5,323 nt of DNA from positions 1 through 5,323 of the forward strand of contig CABUTH010000130.1 of the NCBI GenBank assembly GCA_902494465.1, in the 5' to 3' direction. Under the pieces are notes generated by a model. The model did not search any database. It was given only the letters and a program-made list of their open reading frames with translations, and was not told the origin of the DNA. The position numbers were made by a program, and so were the translations under genes. Numbering within the stretch: the first letter of the stretch is position 1; each line of letters opens with the position of its first letter. Positions 5,141-5,323 of the stretch are shown in pieces. This DNA comes from an uncultured Collinsella sp. (lineage in GTDB: Bacteria > Actinomycetota > Coriobacteriia > Coriobacteriales > Coriobacteriaceae).

Positions 5141-5323
5141 CTAGCGCCGAAACAGCTCGTGGGCGCGGTCGCGGAGATTAGTTGCTCGAATGACACCTTC
5201 GTAGCGATTGATGCGCAGACGCGGGAAGGCATTGAAAAAGCGCAGGTCGCGGCGGCTGAGTGACACGCTCGGTACCGGACGGCTTATGCGCTTGCCGGCA
5301 AGGCGACGACTGAGCGACGGACG
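5141..5323 (-). CDS. C-terminal end of an unidentified basic protein (partial)
   Basis: The last 60 codons of a minus-strand gene are open to the window edge and end in TAG at 5143-5141. The tail is strongly basic: 16 Arg and 1 Lys in 60 residues, including RRDLRFFNAFPRLRINRYEG and the terminal HELFRR. The distribution of hydrophobic and charged residues looks like real protein. No domain is recognisable and I do not assign a function. No start is inside the window. The gene is on the same strand as amtB, 198 bases upstream of it, and the intervening regulatory-looking DNA suggests separate transcription. Confidence 0.55.
   Translation of the reverse strand, partial: RPSLSRRLAGKRISRPVPSVSLSRRDLRFFNAFPRLRINRYEGVIRATNLRDRAHELFRR

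Overview
The window looks like chromosomal DNA from a GC-rich, gut-type actinobacterium. My best guess is Collinsella or a near relative in the Coriobacteriia. This rests on the style of the HAD, P-II and Amt proteins, their codon use and the strong purine-rich ribosome binding sites. No rRNA or other marker gene is present, so the placement is an inference. All genes I accept lie on the minus strand, so transcription runs from right to left.

In transcription order: (1) 5323-5141, the last 60 codons of an unidentified, very basic protein. (2) A 198-base gap with four AAACG elements spaced 20-22 bases apart and a weak promoter. (3) amtB, an 11-helix ammonium channel (4942-3665). (4) A 191-base gap almost filled by a 137-base imperfect palindrome. 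(5) glnK, a P-II signal protein (3473-3135) whose T-loop lacks Tyr51. (6) A TetR-family repressor (3060-2398). (7) An 80-100 base gap with two near-identical 21-base palindromes, the likely operators. (8) An MFS exporter (2298-1036). (9) A gap of about 115 bases with a 25-bp inverted repeat abutting the next start codon. (10) A Cof-type HAD phosphatase (920-63). (11) A short 3' region with a small hairpin.

Three functional units are visible. amtB-glnK is a nitrogen unit: the channel brings in ammonium, and the trimeric P-II protein senses ATP/ADP and 2-oxoglutarate and can block the channel. tetR-MFS is a likely ligand-induced efflux cassette; sampled lines of it are lower in GC than its flanks, so it may be a later insertion. 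The HAD phosphatase is a stand-alone gene whose ribosome binding site lies in one arm of the large inverted repeat, with a good -10 hexamer at its centre.

I found no rRNA, tRNA, CRISPR array, transposase or integrase. The most interesting signals are non-coding: the HAD leader repeat, the amtB-glnK palindrome, the phased AAACG array and the paired operators. The missing P-II modification tyrosine is the main protein-level oddity.
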